Below, piece after piece: positions 48,870 to 61,369 of a stretch of 64,000 nucleotides of DNA (the first letter of the stretch is position 1; each line of letters starts with the position of its first letter). This stretch comes from Calycina herbarum. Lineage: Eukaryota > Ascomycota > Leotiomycetes > Helotiales > Pezizellaceae. The position numbers and the translations under genes were made by a program. The DNA lies in NCBI GenBank assembly GCA_001414485.1, contig LLEY01000138.1:62001-126000 (forward strand), written 5' to 3'. Under the pieces are notes generated by a model, which searched no databases, was not told the DNA's origin, and saw only the letters and a list, made by a program, of their open reading frames with translations.

Positions 48870-51339
48870 TAGTTATTCGTCTAAAGCGTAATCTACTAAA
48901 GAGAGCTCTATATATAACCTATCTATAAGAGTATAGTCGATCTCTTATAAGCTAGTAGAGAAGACTTCGTTATTACGCTTTTAAAGGTTAAGTTTAAAAG
49001 CAGTAGCTCTAATATAATAGATATTAATAGCAAAGTCTTCTATAGGTTTACAGATGTCTATAAGCGAGCTCACAGCCGCTTTACAGTCTATAACTAAACG
49101 TTTTCCTAAGAAGGATCGACGACGTTGTTAGCAGTTAGGAATAAGAACCTATATTCTATTCTAGGCAGAGACAAGGTCTTACTAAAAGCTTTTATCTAGA
49201 ATTTCCTTAAGAGTGACTAGTAGCGGGGTTTGACGCTAGCTTCGAGACAGTATCGAATAGATTAATATAGGTTCCTCTATAGTATTCTAGTAGAGGTCGC
49301 GGTTCTCTATATCCTCCTAAGCCTAGAGGTCTAGTAGAGAGATAGTTATCGATTCCCTAGTAATAGGTACTAAGTGATTGAATCGACGAACTAGGGAAAG
49401 AGATTCTAGCTACTTAATCTTACGGCTATAGACTACTAACTTTACGTTTACGTCTGTAAGCTATTAACAGCTGATAATAATATCGTGTCTACTAATATTA
49501 GTAATTAGAAAGGGTGTATTAGTAAACTATTATCTGTTAATACTTAGTATTAAGCGAATAACGTAAGTAATCACTAGTCCTTTATGTCTATTAAACCCTG
49601 TAATTAATATTACATATAATAGCTTTTCTATAGCCTATCTATAATATTAACTTAACTAGTTAGCTAAAGCCGTGTTAATAAATAGCTATCTATTCGCTCT
49701 AGTATTAATAAGTCTAGTAGTATTAAAAGTATATCTATTCTTAATTAAAGTATATATAGTTATAAAAGCCTTTCCGCCTATTATACGACTTAGATTAAGA
49801 GGTTAAGATCTAAGTTTATTTTACTCTAAAGAGGAGACTTGCTTTAGAGCTGTTCTTTTCTCGAGTTCTTATAAACGAGTTCCTTATTAGCTAATTCTTC
49901 TCTAGACGCTTATAGTCCGTAGGAGTCTATAAGCGAGTTTTTAGCGTCTTCTAATAGCTTAATAGCTATAGAGGGTTTTTAAGAAAGAGGGCATTTACTA
50001 GCGTAGTGTCTAGGTTTATTATAATTATAACAGATAACGTCTACTATATCCTAGACAGGAGTCGTACTCTTATAAGTAGGTAAAGGAGTCTTGCGGTCCG
50101 TAACTAGAGAGTAATAGACCAGGCTTTAGATTAGCGGATAACTAATAGTAGTACGTAGAGCTGGAAGTTGGTAAGTTAATCTATAGCTGGTAAAGAAACC
50201 TCTTATAAGTAGGCAGCGGTTGTAGCGAGCTGTAAGGCGTTTCTTAATAGTTACTCTGTCTTAATAGACAGAGTAACAGCGGTTATATAACTAGTTAAAG
50301 GTTACTAGAGTAATTCAGACTAGTAAGATACTTACTTGAAGAGCTAGCGTAAGCTTCTGGTATAAATCTTTAGACTACTTACTTAACAGAATATAAGCCT
50401 TAGTTATAAGGCTTAAGAAGGTTGCTTTAAATATAGTAAAAGTCTCGTCCTCTTATATTAAGAGTTTATAGAAGACCTTACGAGCCTCTACGGCTTTGTT
50501 ACTATTTATAAATAAGGTATCTAGATATATAAGTATATCTATAACGTCTATAAATAAGATAGGAGAACCGAAATCTATCTATAGTTCTAGGTACTCTTAT
50601 ATTACGCCAGAAGTAGCTATAAAGACGAAGGTAAGTTTATCTTATTTGTTCTCGAAGAGGTTCTTTCTTATTTTACTAGCTAGGATAATCTACTAGGCCT
50701 TATATAATAGAGAGATGCTGTTCTTAAGTTTCTCGCTATCTTAGAACTTGCGAGCAGAATTGTTAGAACTAAATCGGGAACAGGAGGAGTCGGTAGTAGC
50801 CTCTTAGAGGGCTTACGTATACTCGTAGCTTAGGAGAGGGTTGTTAGAGTAGTTTATAAGCAACGGGGTTTGGTAGAGTTACGTATATAAAGAGAGGATT
50901 TTAGCCTATAAACGAACGTTTTCGTCTATAGGAGGCTCGCTTATCGTAGAGGAGGCAGGCGAGGGAGGGGCGACTCTAGAGGTGTTATCCGGTTATTAAG
51001 GCTCGGTTTGAGACGAGCTAGTAGGTGTCTTCTCTTTTCTACTACGACTACTTCGAGTATCAGCTATTATATTATCGGAAAGGAAGAAGGAGAAGGTAAG
51101 GAGAGGTTATAAAAAAAGGTTATATAGGCTGTTATAGACATGTCTTTTAAGGAGATAAGTCGTTATAGATATAGAGATGCTCGAGGGATCCGTTTATAGG
51201 AAGAGGGGCTGTTATAGGCAGAGGAGAAGGGTTATAATCATATTATTACAAGTATAAGATCTTCTAGCTATTATAAGTATAGAATCTAGTCGATATTATA
51301 ATCCTTTGTAGAGAGTAAAAAGGGTTAAGCTTTAAATAA

Positions 51340-51573
51340 TATTACGATCTATATCTAAAGGCAAAGGTATAAGAGTATATATATATATATATTCGAGAAT
51401 TTAAAGCTCTAGTTCTAAGAACGAGGGAATACGGAATATATACCCTACGAAAAAGGGGTATTCCTACTAACTGTAAAGAGCTTTTAATCTCGTTATAAAT
51501 CCGTCCAAGCGTTGCGGCTCTGACGGTCACGTGTAGGACTGAGAATCACGTGTTACGGACCAGCGCCGTAACA
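51340..51573 (-). repeat. Right LTR of E2
   Basis: 234 bp, TATTACGATC...GCCGTAACA, followed by TATAC at 51574-51578. Contains a (TA)n run where T2 is inserted in the left partner. Confidence 0.88.
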
Positions 51574-54037
51574 TATACTTCAGTAGATAACAAGGTTATC
51601 TTATAAGCTATTCGCTCTATACCTTTTACTAATATAGCAACTGTCTTAAATAGTAGAGTCGGCGAGCTCCTCTAGTAACAGGTAATCCGTTTCTAAACAA
51701 GAGTCGATTATAAGAGCGCTTTAGTAGAGTTTAAGAGAGTCTAGGAGATCTAAGTATTAGAATTAGCAGTAGAGGGTCTTAGGAGAGTTAGAGTCTATAA
51801 CCTTATATCAAGCTTTAAAAGTACTACTTATAAGTTAAAAGGCACTAGACCAGCTCTATAGAATCTAGCTTAAGCGTTCTAGACCGTTATTAATTCTTTA
51901 TATACTATTATAAAAGCTAAAAAGAACTCTACCTTCGTAATATAGTTAATATAGGCTTTAATAAACGTCTTAATCTGTTAACTATACGCCTACTTTAATA
52001 TACTAAAGTATCTAATATTAAGTAGTTAGGTTATATAAGATAAGTAGAGAGGTAGTCTAAGAGTTATAATATTATATACTTTATAATACTCTTGAAATTC
52101 AGCTGATTTATAACTCTTATATCTATTTAACACTAGTATTTAATATAGACTCTTGATATAACTAGTAGTATATTTATTAAAGTATTTTAACTATTCTAGA
52201 CTCGTCTCGTTATTTATCTATCTATTACTTATTAGTTTAATAACCTAGTCGTATAGAAGGCCGCCGTCTATATACTAATTCGTAAGATAATTCTTCTCTT
52301 AAATAACTAAAAATAGAGGGATATCCTAACCCTTGCTATTAATATAAGCAATTGCTATAGCCTATTCCCGATTACCTAGCTAAACTGTCTTACCTCTGCT
52401 ATATCGATCTATATATATAACAACTATTATAGAGTAAATCACACCTATTATAAAGCCTATTTTATTAAAGTTATAGAAATCGTAATCTAAAACACTGTAT
52501 TTCGCTCTTATATTTTATATAAGTCGGAACCACGTACTAATTAGGTTAAGATCTTCGTATAAGGCTCTTTAGAAGTCGTAAACGCGATTAAAACACGTCT
52601 TTAACCTTAGTTATCGTTATATAAATTAATATACCTAAAGCTTACTAACACGTTTCTCTCTCTACGATTTAAGAATATAATTTACTATATCTTCTACACT
52701 AGCTAGCCAGGGTACAAACCCTCTAGAATCTAAGTTAAGTATATTCTGAAGAATTACTTCCTTCCTAAGTTAAGTTAATTTAATATTTACTAGCCGTCGT
52801 TCTAAGAGAGAAAGTTAGCTGTTTATTCTATAGTAAAGGCTAGTTTTAAAGACTTTATAGATTTTTATAGTAGACTGACAACTAAGCTTTTTAGATAATC
52901 AGATAGCCTTAATAACTAAGATAATTTAAGCTTCTTAAGTTTAAATTTCTATTAGTAGTTATTAAGATAACGTGTATTAAAATAATAAAGTAAGGAAGAT
53001 AGGAAAAGTACGCCAGGTTCTAATATACGCTAGGTTCTAATAAACCACGTTATATAATATTAAATATTAGTATAAGATAGTAGATATATATATAAAGAGT
53101 GTTAGAGAGCGTCCTACTATTGTCTTAGATATTAGAGATTATATATTCTATAGCTTTCTTAAAAGAACGACCTCTTACTTCGATTATATATATAAGCTTC
53201 TTAGAGACGATTATAGAGTACTTATATACCTCCTACTCTCCTCGAATTAATATAATAATAGCTTTAATCCTAATAGCAACTTTTAGAACAGTTATACTCG
53301 GTAGAGAGTATATAAGAGAAGTAGATATTTATAGGAGGAGAAGTAGCTTAAGGTAATATAGTTTAGATATAATCCTTTAAATTAATTATATATAATATAA
53401 TCTATTTAATATTATAAAAGCAATTTTTAAAGTGTCTCTTAGCTCTCTTTTTCGCGCTCTCTCCTTTACTTATATATAGTATTTACTCTTATAAAAAGCC
53501 TTTAAAGCTATTATAATTAGAGGAGATATATACTTATTTATAGTATTAATAGATAGAGGTCTTAAGGTCTTTGAAGCTTAATTTAATAGGATTAAATTAA
53601 GGATAATATAGTAGTAAGTACTCTACTATTACCCCTCTCTTCTTATATATTTCTACTACTTATAAGCTTCGGTAGATAGAGTAATTATCTATTATAATTA
53701 TATCTCGATTACTAGGTACTCTATTATACTATAGTAGGATATCTTCCTTTAACTACTTCTTAAATATCTTAGCTATAATCGCTTCTTAGAATATAATAGG
53801 CGATAGCTATCTATTAAGTATATATACTAGTAATACACTCTAAACTCTTAATTGCTTTAACTACCTCTTAGAGTACGCTCTTATTCTAATTAGCGCCTAT
53901 CTATATCGTCGCGTACTAGTAGCCTTATTAGAGGCAGATTCGTTAAGGAATATAAGTCTCTTTCCCTCCTACTCGGCTGATTTATCCCTCTACGCTTATA
54001 TTAATTAAAGATCCTACTAACTTGCGAAGTAGTCTAA

Positions 54038-54493
54038 TATAACGAAACTCAAACGAACTAAACGAAGATAACTAAGTCTCGAAGGTTAGTATACAGGTAA
54101 GAAGTATAGACACGATAGATTGTTTACTTAGAAGTGAACTCGTTACTTATATCAAAGATATTAAATAGGATAATAAGATTAATAACTAAAGTTAAGCACG
54201 AAGCTCCTATCTAATAGCAGACGTGCTAGTCCTATATAGAGCTTTTATACCCTCCGGCTACTATAGTCGATCTACCCGACTATAGCCGATATAGTCGACT
54301 CGTCGGCTATATCGCTTACCCTTCCTAGTCACGTAATTATAACCAACTTCTAATAATAAGATCCTAGAATTCCTAAATATTCTTCTATATTACAGATTCC
54401 CTCTTATATTACCTTTCTATTTCCTAGACGTTGTACCTTATTCTATTAGAGCGCTGTCTAGACTACTTATTATATAAAACGTAATTCGTAATA
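54038..54493 (-). repeat. Left LTR of element B
   Basis: 456 bp. The first about 230 bp resemble the LTR of element A; the middle is different (TAGTCGA-rich). Confidence 0.9.
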
Positions 54494-57400
54494 CTATCCC
54501 CTTCTTAGACTAGTATATCTCTATACTTAAGTATAGCCTAAGAAATATCGTTAAAGAGCTGTCGGCCCTTCTAGTTTTAATATAAACACTACTTATACTT
54601 CTAAACATAAACGTTAGATTAAACTTATAAAGTATATTAATAAATCAGGTAAAGAGATAGCTTCTTATACTCGATATAAACGTTCTAGGCAAAGATATAT
54701 AGCTATAGCTTCAACTTCAAAGGTTAACAAATATTCTAAGTATATAAGATAGAAGAAATCCTACAACGTTAAGTTACGAAACCGAATACCCTTACTTTCT
54801 AACTAGTTCTTAATCGACTAATAACGACAAAAACTAAGAGACGAAGAAGAATAGGCCTAGTAGTTCTAATAGAAAGTAGCTACTAAGGTTCTTCGTTTAT
54901 AAAAACTTTAGTACTAACTTAATAAGCAAGAACAGTAGCTAATCTAGTCTAGTTTAAATTCTATAGCTAAGCTAGAAGAGAAAGAGAAAGAAGAGAGAAA
55001 AAACAGAGAAAGACAGAAAGAGAAGGAGTATAGAGAGGAAGAGGCTACTAGGCTAGCTACCCTTCCTACCTCTAACCCCGCCCTCGAACTGTCTCTCGAC
55101 CCCGCCTTTCTAGACTTCTTTCCTCCTAATTATAAGATGTAGACAACCCTAGGTTTTAATAGTAGAACTCCTAAAGTTCCTCTAAATAACAGTTAAGATT
55201 GCTTTTCAGTTCTTAAGTATTTTCTAAGTATAGGTAATTCAACTATTTAATTAAATACTTAACTTATCTTCTAATAAGTTTATAGTTAAGAATCCTCTTA
55301 ACTTTATATTCAGTATTTAGGTTTACTAGTTAAATTTCTATAAATAGAGCTAGTAGTGCTCCTAGTAGTACTAGTTTAAGTAAGGATATATAGAATACTA
55401 GATAGATGTTTATTATTCTTAATAACGCTAATTTATAATTTAAAGGTCTCTTAACTCGTTTAATTTTAAATAGTCTAAGTTTTTTATAATCTAGTTTATT
55501 ACTTAGTCTTTTTATATTAATATTTTTCTATACTAAATAGACTTTATCCCCCTCTTTTAGTATTAGCTCCTAACTACGTTGTTTATTATAGTAATACGTA
55601 TTTCTTTCAACTATAAATTATAAATCCTCTATAAGTTCCTTATATAACCTCTTAATTTTTAAGACCTAAACACGAGTAAGCTAGTTATCGATAGTCGTAG
55701 ACAGTAGTTCTTAATATACTATTAATTTATATCTAAAGTTAGTATAGAATAGTATAATAAGTGTTATTTCTATTACTAAACTATTATAAGCAAACTATAC
55801 TAAGAGCAGTAGTTCTACCTAGTTATTTTACTAGTAGTTTATATAATAATAAAGGTATATTTCAACTACTTAATTCATTCTTTCGTTTCCTCTATTTATT
55901 TAAGAGTAAAAAGCTATAGAAAGCTTTCTTTTCGTACCTAATCGTTCTATAAGAGTAATCTAAAATTTTAAGATAAAGAGTTTATCTCTATCTAAGAGTA
56001 TTTCTTTAGATAGTCTATATCTTAAGACTACTTCTCTAAAGAATACGAATACTAATTCCTTAGCTATACTTAACTCTATATATACTACTAAAATTATATA
56101 TTTCATAAGTTGTTCTATAATAACTAGGATCGAGTTATACTTAATTCCTATTATTAGATCTTTAGATTTTAGTAATTTAATAATAAAATCTATAGATATT
56201 AATTTCTAAGGTATTTATAGTATTAGAGTAGTATTTATCTATCTATAAAGAGTATAGTAGAAAGCCTTATTCCTAGTATAGGTATTATATTCCGTTATTA
56301 CTTTCTTAACTATCGTAAATAACTAATTAACATAGTAATATTATTTTATCCTCTAGAGAGTTCTACGAATTCCTTAGTATTCGTAAGCGAGCGTAGCGTA
56401 GTATTCTTATATAAACTCCTTAGTATATAAACTAGGAACCTATAGCTTTTCTTTTATATACTAGTTATAACCTTTATATATATTCTAAATCTTATTTATC
56501 TAAATATCGTTTATTACTATAATTTCGTATATAGTAGGTACTAAGTCTCTATTCTTAAGAGTTTTTAAGATCGTAATCTTCTTATATTCTTTATTTCCCT
56601 TATATCTAGGTTTTCAACTAAGAGTATTAGCTTAAGTATTTATTATTCCTTTTATATATTAAATAATAATATTAAATCCTTTTAATATTTCTACCTATCT
56701 AACTAACTGTCTAGTTATAAGTTCCTTAGTTATTATAAATATCCTAAGATTCTTATAGTCGAATAGAACTATAACTAGGTATTTTACTAACTATAAATAA
56801 ATTCTCTAGTATTCTAAAGCTAATACTATAATAAGTAACTCTTTATCGAATATACTATAGTTTTATTATACTAGGTTAAATGTTTTAGAATAATATATAA
56901 TAAGTATAAGTTTTCTCTTTTTATTTAGTTATAGGTAAATCATATCTACTAATATATCTAAGACATCTATTTTAATTATACTTAGTTTTTCTATATCAAA
57001 GTTATATAAAATAGATTTTTCTATAAACCTTACTTTAATCTTTTAAAAAGCGTTCTTAGTCTATTTATTCTAAATAAATTTAATAGCTTTCTTAACTAGT
57101 ATTATTATTAGTTTAGCAATCTTTATATAGTCTTTTATAAATAGATAGCAAAAGTTTATAAATCTAAGAAAGAACTATATATCTTTTATATTCTCTAGTA
57201 ATTTCTAGTTTAAGATATCTTAGATCTTTACTAGATCTATTTCTATTTTTCCTAAGCTAAATATCTATCCTAGGAAAAGTGTCTAAGTTACTCTAAACTC
57301 GTATTTTAAGAGTTTTAACTAAGAGTTTACTTTTATAAGTCGTTATAAAACTTCTCTAATATATCTCTTATATTCTTCTTCTTTTTTTAAGAAAATTAAG

Positions 57401-60343
57401 ATATTATCTAAGTAGTAAATTACTATTACTCCTAGAAGATCTTTTAAAATATTATTATTTTATCTCTAATATATAGCTAGTACGTTATAAAGTCTAAATA
57501 GTATAACTATATATTTATAAAGGCTCGATAGTAAGGCAAATACTATCTTCTATTCGTCTCCGGTTTTTATTCGTATAAGTCTATAGATGTTTTATTAATC
57601 TAATTTCGTAAATTATACTACCTTACCTAACTTGTCCTATAAGTATTAGCTAGGTAGCAGTAGATAAGCGTCCTTAACTATAGTATGATTTACTTCCTAA
57701 TAATTAATATATACTCTTCTATCTAGGTTGTCTTTCTTCTTAATAATAAGTATATTTAAAGTAATTAGTAACTTAGATCTTCTAATATATCTCTTCTTAA
57801 TACCTTCCTTTATATAACTTTCTATTCTCTATAGGCTTTTCTAGTTATATAACCGAAGCTTCTACTTTAAGAAGTAATAACCCTCTTTTAATTTAATCTT
57901 ATAATCCTATAAGCAATGTTCTAGTAAAGCTCGTAAGTCTTTCAGGTTTTCGAACAAAGCTCTAAATTCTTTATACTATATAGATATTTCGTTATTAGCT
58001 TTCTTACTAACTTATAGAAGACCCTAGGCTAGGTGTCCTAGTACCTTAGAAGAGGTAACGCTAACCTTATTCTAGCCTTAAAGTTATAAACGTAAACCCT
58101 CGTATTTATATTAACTAAAGGTTATTATTTTAGCCTTCTAGTCGATTTCTAGATTATGTTCTTAAATCTATAGTATACTAAGTATTACTTCCTTACTTCC
58201 TATTTTAATAATATCGAATTATATATCTAAATAGTATCCTTCGATATTAATTTTTATTAGAATAGTTTACTAATTAATAATCCTATTTTAATATATAATA
58301 TCTATTCTATCGACTACTCCTAGTTAATATAGTCTTATCCTCTTAATTAGAACGTTCAGCTTCTCTTAAGCTATTAGGGAAATAAAGTTACCTATTACTC
58401 CTAAGTCTATTATAACTTATAACTTCTTCTCTTTTATTTCTATAGTTACTACTAACTATCTTTCTCTAGAAGTAGCGTTTAGCTCTCTAACTGTTAGTTA
58501 ATAGAGTTCTCTCTAAACCAACTCTGTTTCTTAGTCTATGTCGTATTCATTCGTCTCCTAGAAGATTATACTAAATAATTTTCTACTTCTAGATTCTTAA
58601 AATATTACTCTAACTTTTCTAACTAAAGCAACTATAGTATACTAGCCTCCTATTTCTAGTATAGCTTCTTTATCATCAGATAGCGTACCTAAAAAACTAG
58701 GTTTAGAGCGTCCTATAAAGTTATTAGGCCCCTACTATTACTATAAGCTAGTTTCTTTCTAAAGATCTACGACTATCTAAATATCTCCTATCTTAAGCGT
58801 ACTAGATAGCTCGCTAGATACTGCTTATTCTAGTCTAGGTTCTTTAAATTCGATGGTTTCCCTTCTAGTAATAAGGCTTACTAATGTTATTCTATCCCTC
58901 TTATTCTAAACTATTTTATAAGTAGTTAAAATAGTAGAGTTAATTTCTTAAGTAAAATATAGGCTCTAGAAATCAGGTTTTTAGTATTCTATATATACCT
59001 ATCTATTTCCTTTCTTAAAGGTTCTAATAAATGCCTATATCTCGCCTTATTTAGGCTTATATATTCTTAGATTTATTTTTAATAAATTAGATTCTAATTT
59101 TAATAACTCTAATAAGCTTATTAATAGTAGTAATTCGTATTCTACTTAAAGAGAGAATTCGTATTCTATTTCTAATTATATATTATAATATTCTTTAAGA
59201 AGTGGATTCCTACTATTATTAGTGTTCTATACCTTACTATCTTAGATTTCGATTCTTTTATTTAGCTATAGGTATACAACGCCTACTAATATATCCGAGG
59301 TATCTGTTTTAATCTACGTACTATATTCTCTAGCTTCGAGTTCTTCGTCTATAAGTTCGATTCTTTCTAGTAAAGCTACTTCTTTTTAGATAGTAGTATT
59401 AGCTTGTTTCCCTTTTAAGTCTTTCTTCTTACTATACTTATTTACTCTATAGCTAGCAAGACTACAGTTATAATACAAGTTCTACTCGTAACGCCGATCT
59501 CGCTCTTTCTAGGAAAGTCCTTTCTTTAGTAGGTCTCTACCTTAAGTTCCTTTTCCCTATACCTAACGCTTCTAAGTAGTATTAATTTCTATAGGTTCTC
59601 TATAGTCTTTTTTTCCACCTTTTCTCTAATGTCGATGTCTATAACTACCCTTTTTCTCTAGACTCCTCTTATAATTCCGATTATCGATTTTAATCGTATT
59701 ATTAGTTAATTCGTCGAGTATATCTAAGAAGTCATCCCTAGCTAGTTTATCCTTAACACTATCCTTCAATCCTCTATAGTACTACTTATATAAGGCTTCA
59801 TCGTTCTAGCTAAGACGTATAGAGTATTATTAGAACATTAACGTATATTTAGCTACTAACCCTTTTTATCAGAGGCTATATAAAGCCCGTACCGCTTTTT
59901 TCTTTAAATCTATATCTACAAACACCTAGTTAATTCCTTTCTTAAATCCAGCAACAGTTAAAAACAATCCTTAAGTGCTTTTACTTATAAGGTTTAACAC
60001 TCTTCTATTCAATGTTTTATTTTTCTAGAAATCCTCTAAATACAGTTCTATCCAGTTATATACCACTCCTTTAAGACAGGTAGTAAGCTATATAACTTAA
60101 TCAGTTTTATAAGTAAACTATACTAAATAAAAGTTTAAGTATATTAAAGCTTTTATAATAAACTTAGTAAGTTTCTCTAAGGAGCCGTTAAACGTTTTAG
60201 GTACCGGCAATTTCACTTCTTCTCTAATAGTAGTAACTAGTACTACCGGCATTATTAGCACTAGAGGCGGTACAAGGGTTAAACTCGAGAATAGTATAGT
60301 TTTCAACATTATATCAGTAGTACTTCTAAGCAGGTGCTCAAAG

Positions 60344-60799
60344 TATAACGAAAATCAAACGAACTAAACAAAGATAACTAAGTCTCGAAGGTTAGTATAC
60401 AGGTAAGAAGTATAGACACGATGGATTGTTTACTTAGAAGTGAACTCGTTACTTATATCAAAGATGTTAAACAGGATAATAAGATTAATAACTAAAGTTA
60501 AGCACGAAGCTCCTATCTAATAGCAGACGTGCCAGTCCTATATAGAGCTTTCATACCCTCCGGCCGCTATAGTCGATCTGCCCAACCATGGCCAACATAG
60601 TCGACTCGTCGGCTATGTCGCTTACCCTTCCTAGTCACGTGATTATAACCAACTTCTAACAGTGAGATCCTAGAATTCCTAAATGTTCTTCTACATTACA
60701 GATTCCCTCTTGTGTTACCTTTCCATTTCCTGGACGTTGTGCCTTGTCCTGTCAGAGCGCCGTCTGGACTACTTATCACGTAAAACGTGATTCGTGACA
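60344..60799 (-). repeat. Right LTR of element B
   Basis: 456 bp; retains GGCC, CACGTGATT and other CpA/CpG-containing words lost in the left copy. Confidence 0.9.
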
Positions 60800-61252
60800 T
60801 CTAACTTCTTATATAATATCCCTATACTCTTATATATCCTATAAATCTGCTACTTTGAGAGCCGAAGATCGAATACGTTGTATATATAATCCGCTACCTT
60901 ATCTGTTATAAGCTTATTATCTCGTGCTAAGAGCTCTTAAATAAACGCCTCTACTATAGTATTCTAGGCGGTTCTGGTTCCTAGTTTAGCTTTATAGTAA
61001 GGATAAGGAGTAAGAGCTACTTCTACTAAGAGCTCTTGTTTAATATTATGTATAGATACGCTACTATATTTGAACTCTCTAGCTATCTCTGCGAAGTTGG
61101 TGTTATTGTGCCTTACCCCGGCTTGAATCGCTATTTTAATCGTAGCGCGACGATCGGGATTAATTTAAGGTGCTATAGTAGAACTACATATATAGAAGGA
61201 TTAGGATATATCTTTAAAAGCTTTAATATTATACGTATAGTGGTATTAATCG

Positions 61253-61367
61253 AATAAGTGGTTATTTAGCTAATTTTCTATATAGCCTCCTAGGCACGAT
61301 TATAGTACACAAAACGCTCGGATTATAAAAAAAGTGGGCAAATTCAAGCTTAACTCGCAACTGACTG
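61253..61367 (-). repeat. Right terminal inverted repeat of element O
   Basis: Reverse complement of the left end, finishing ...CTGACTG directly before TA at 61368. The outer 57 bases are identical to the left end. Confidence 0.95.
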
Positions 61368-61369
61368 TA

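Larger units (their letters stand above)
36429..51573 (-). mobile_element. Element E2: Ty3/gypsy-type LTR retrotransposon with two inserts
   Basis: Inserted in T3 with duplication TATAC. Left LTR is 36429-36466 plus 38327-38522 (split by T2), right LTR 51340-51573 (234 bp). The polypurine tract at 38523-38536 fits the minus direction. Without T2 and element A about 6.0 kb remain. Minus-strand remnants include gag on the right side, a CCHC knuckle near 49990-50038 (ICYNYNKPRHYASKC, one Cys changed) and a reverse transcriptase start near 41340-41440 (KGFIIPSHASFASLVLFIKK). The right LTR is clearly less mutated than the left. Dense RIP-type stops; inactive. Confidence 0.85.
35597..53050 (-). mobile_element. 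Element T3: Fot1/pogo-type transposon interrupted by E2
   Basis: Left end at 35597 (mutated AAGTAGTTTATT, preceded by TA) and right end at 53050 (...AACCACGT, followed by TA). Its head (35597-36002) and tail (51579-53050) join at the same point of the T1 sequence once E2 is removed, with the duplicated target TATAC at 35998-36002, 36424-36428 and 51574-51578. The tail carries the minus-strand DDE_1 transposase remnant, more mutated than in T1. The head contains an extra 18-bp copy of an AT-rich internal repeat (around 35685-35720). Confidence 0.85.
54038..60799 (-). mobile_element. Element B: Ty3/gypsy-type LTR retrotransposon related to A
   Basis: LTRs of 456 bp at 54038-54493 and 60344-60799, target duplication TCTAA (54033-54037 and 60800-60804), polypurine tract at 54494-54506. 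It interrupts the transposase of element O. Minus-strand remnants: a gag start at 60309-60118 (VKLPVPKTFNGSLEKLTKFI), zinc knuckle near 59440-59485, reverse transcriptase near 57580-57850, integrase, and a post-integrase segment. The internal region from about 54500 to 58500 closely parallels element A (42060-46060); the gag side diverges more. The right LTR is far less mutated than the left. Confidence 0.9.
53470..61190 (-). pseudogene. Broken DDE_3/Tc1-type transposase of element O
   Basis: Minus-strand transposase in two parts, split by element B. The N-terminal part (about 61190-60805) has a helix-turn-helix (RRATIKIAIQAG, FAEIAREFKYSSVSIHNI) and a second one ending SIGILYKKLD. Across the B insertion the frame continues into the catalytic part (about 54037-53470): LNES at the first catalytic position, a middle segment with DNYSIYRS, and FNPIKLSFKDLK at the third. 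In Tc1/DDE_3 transposases these are LDES, DN and NPIE. Two of the three acidic residues are therefore changed (D to N, E to K), both G-to-A changes on the coding strand. Many TAG/TAA stops make it non-functional. Known role: cut-and-paste at TA sites. Confidence 0.8.
20171..61367. mobile_element. Element O: outermost Tc1-type DNA transposon carrying all nested inserts
   Basis: Bounded by near-identical inverted repeats of about 115 bp beginning CAGTCAGTTGCGAG (20171-20286 and 61253-61367) and flanked by the dinucleotide TA on both sides (20169-20170 and 61368-61369), the target duplication of Tc1/mariner elements. O's own sequence is the sum of 20171-21585, 26356-26598, 28461-28625, 34550-35596, 53053-54037 and 60805-61367, about 4.4 kb. 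The right part carries a broken DDE_3-type transposase on the minus strand; the left part an unidentified frame on the plus strand. Body sequence is heavily RIP-mutated while the ends are well preserved. It sits inside the reading frame of a host gene. Confidence 0.9.

Noticed and set aside
20171..61367. Giant 41-kb cargo transposon of the Starship type
   Set aside because: The block has no tyrosine recombinase-like (DUF3435) captain gene and no intact cargo genes. Its length is fully explained by ordinary transposons nested in a Tc1-type element with TA duplication.
20171..61367. CRISPR array, phage or plasmid features
   Set aside because: Repeats are LTRs and inverted ends of eukaryotic transposons; no regular spacer pattern, and introns in flanking genes show a fungal nuclear genome.
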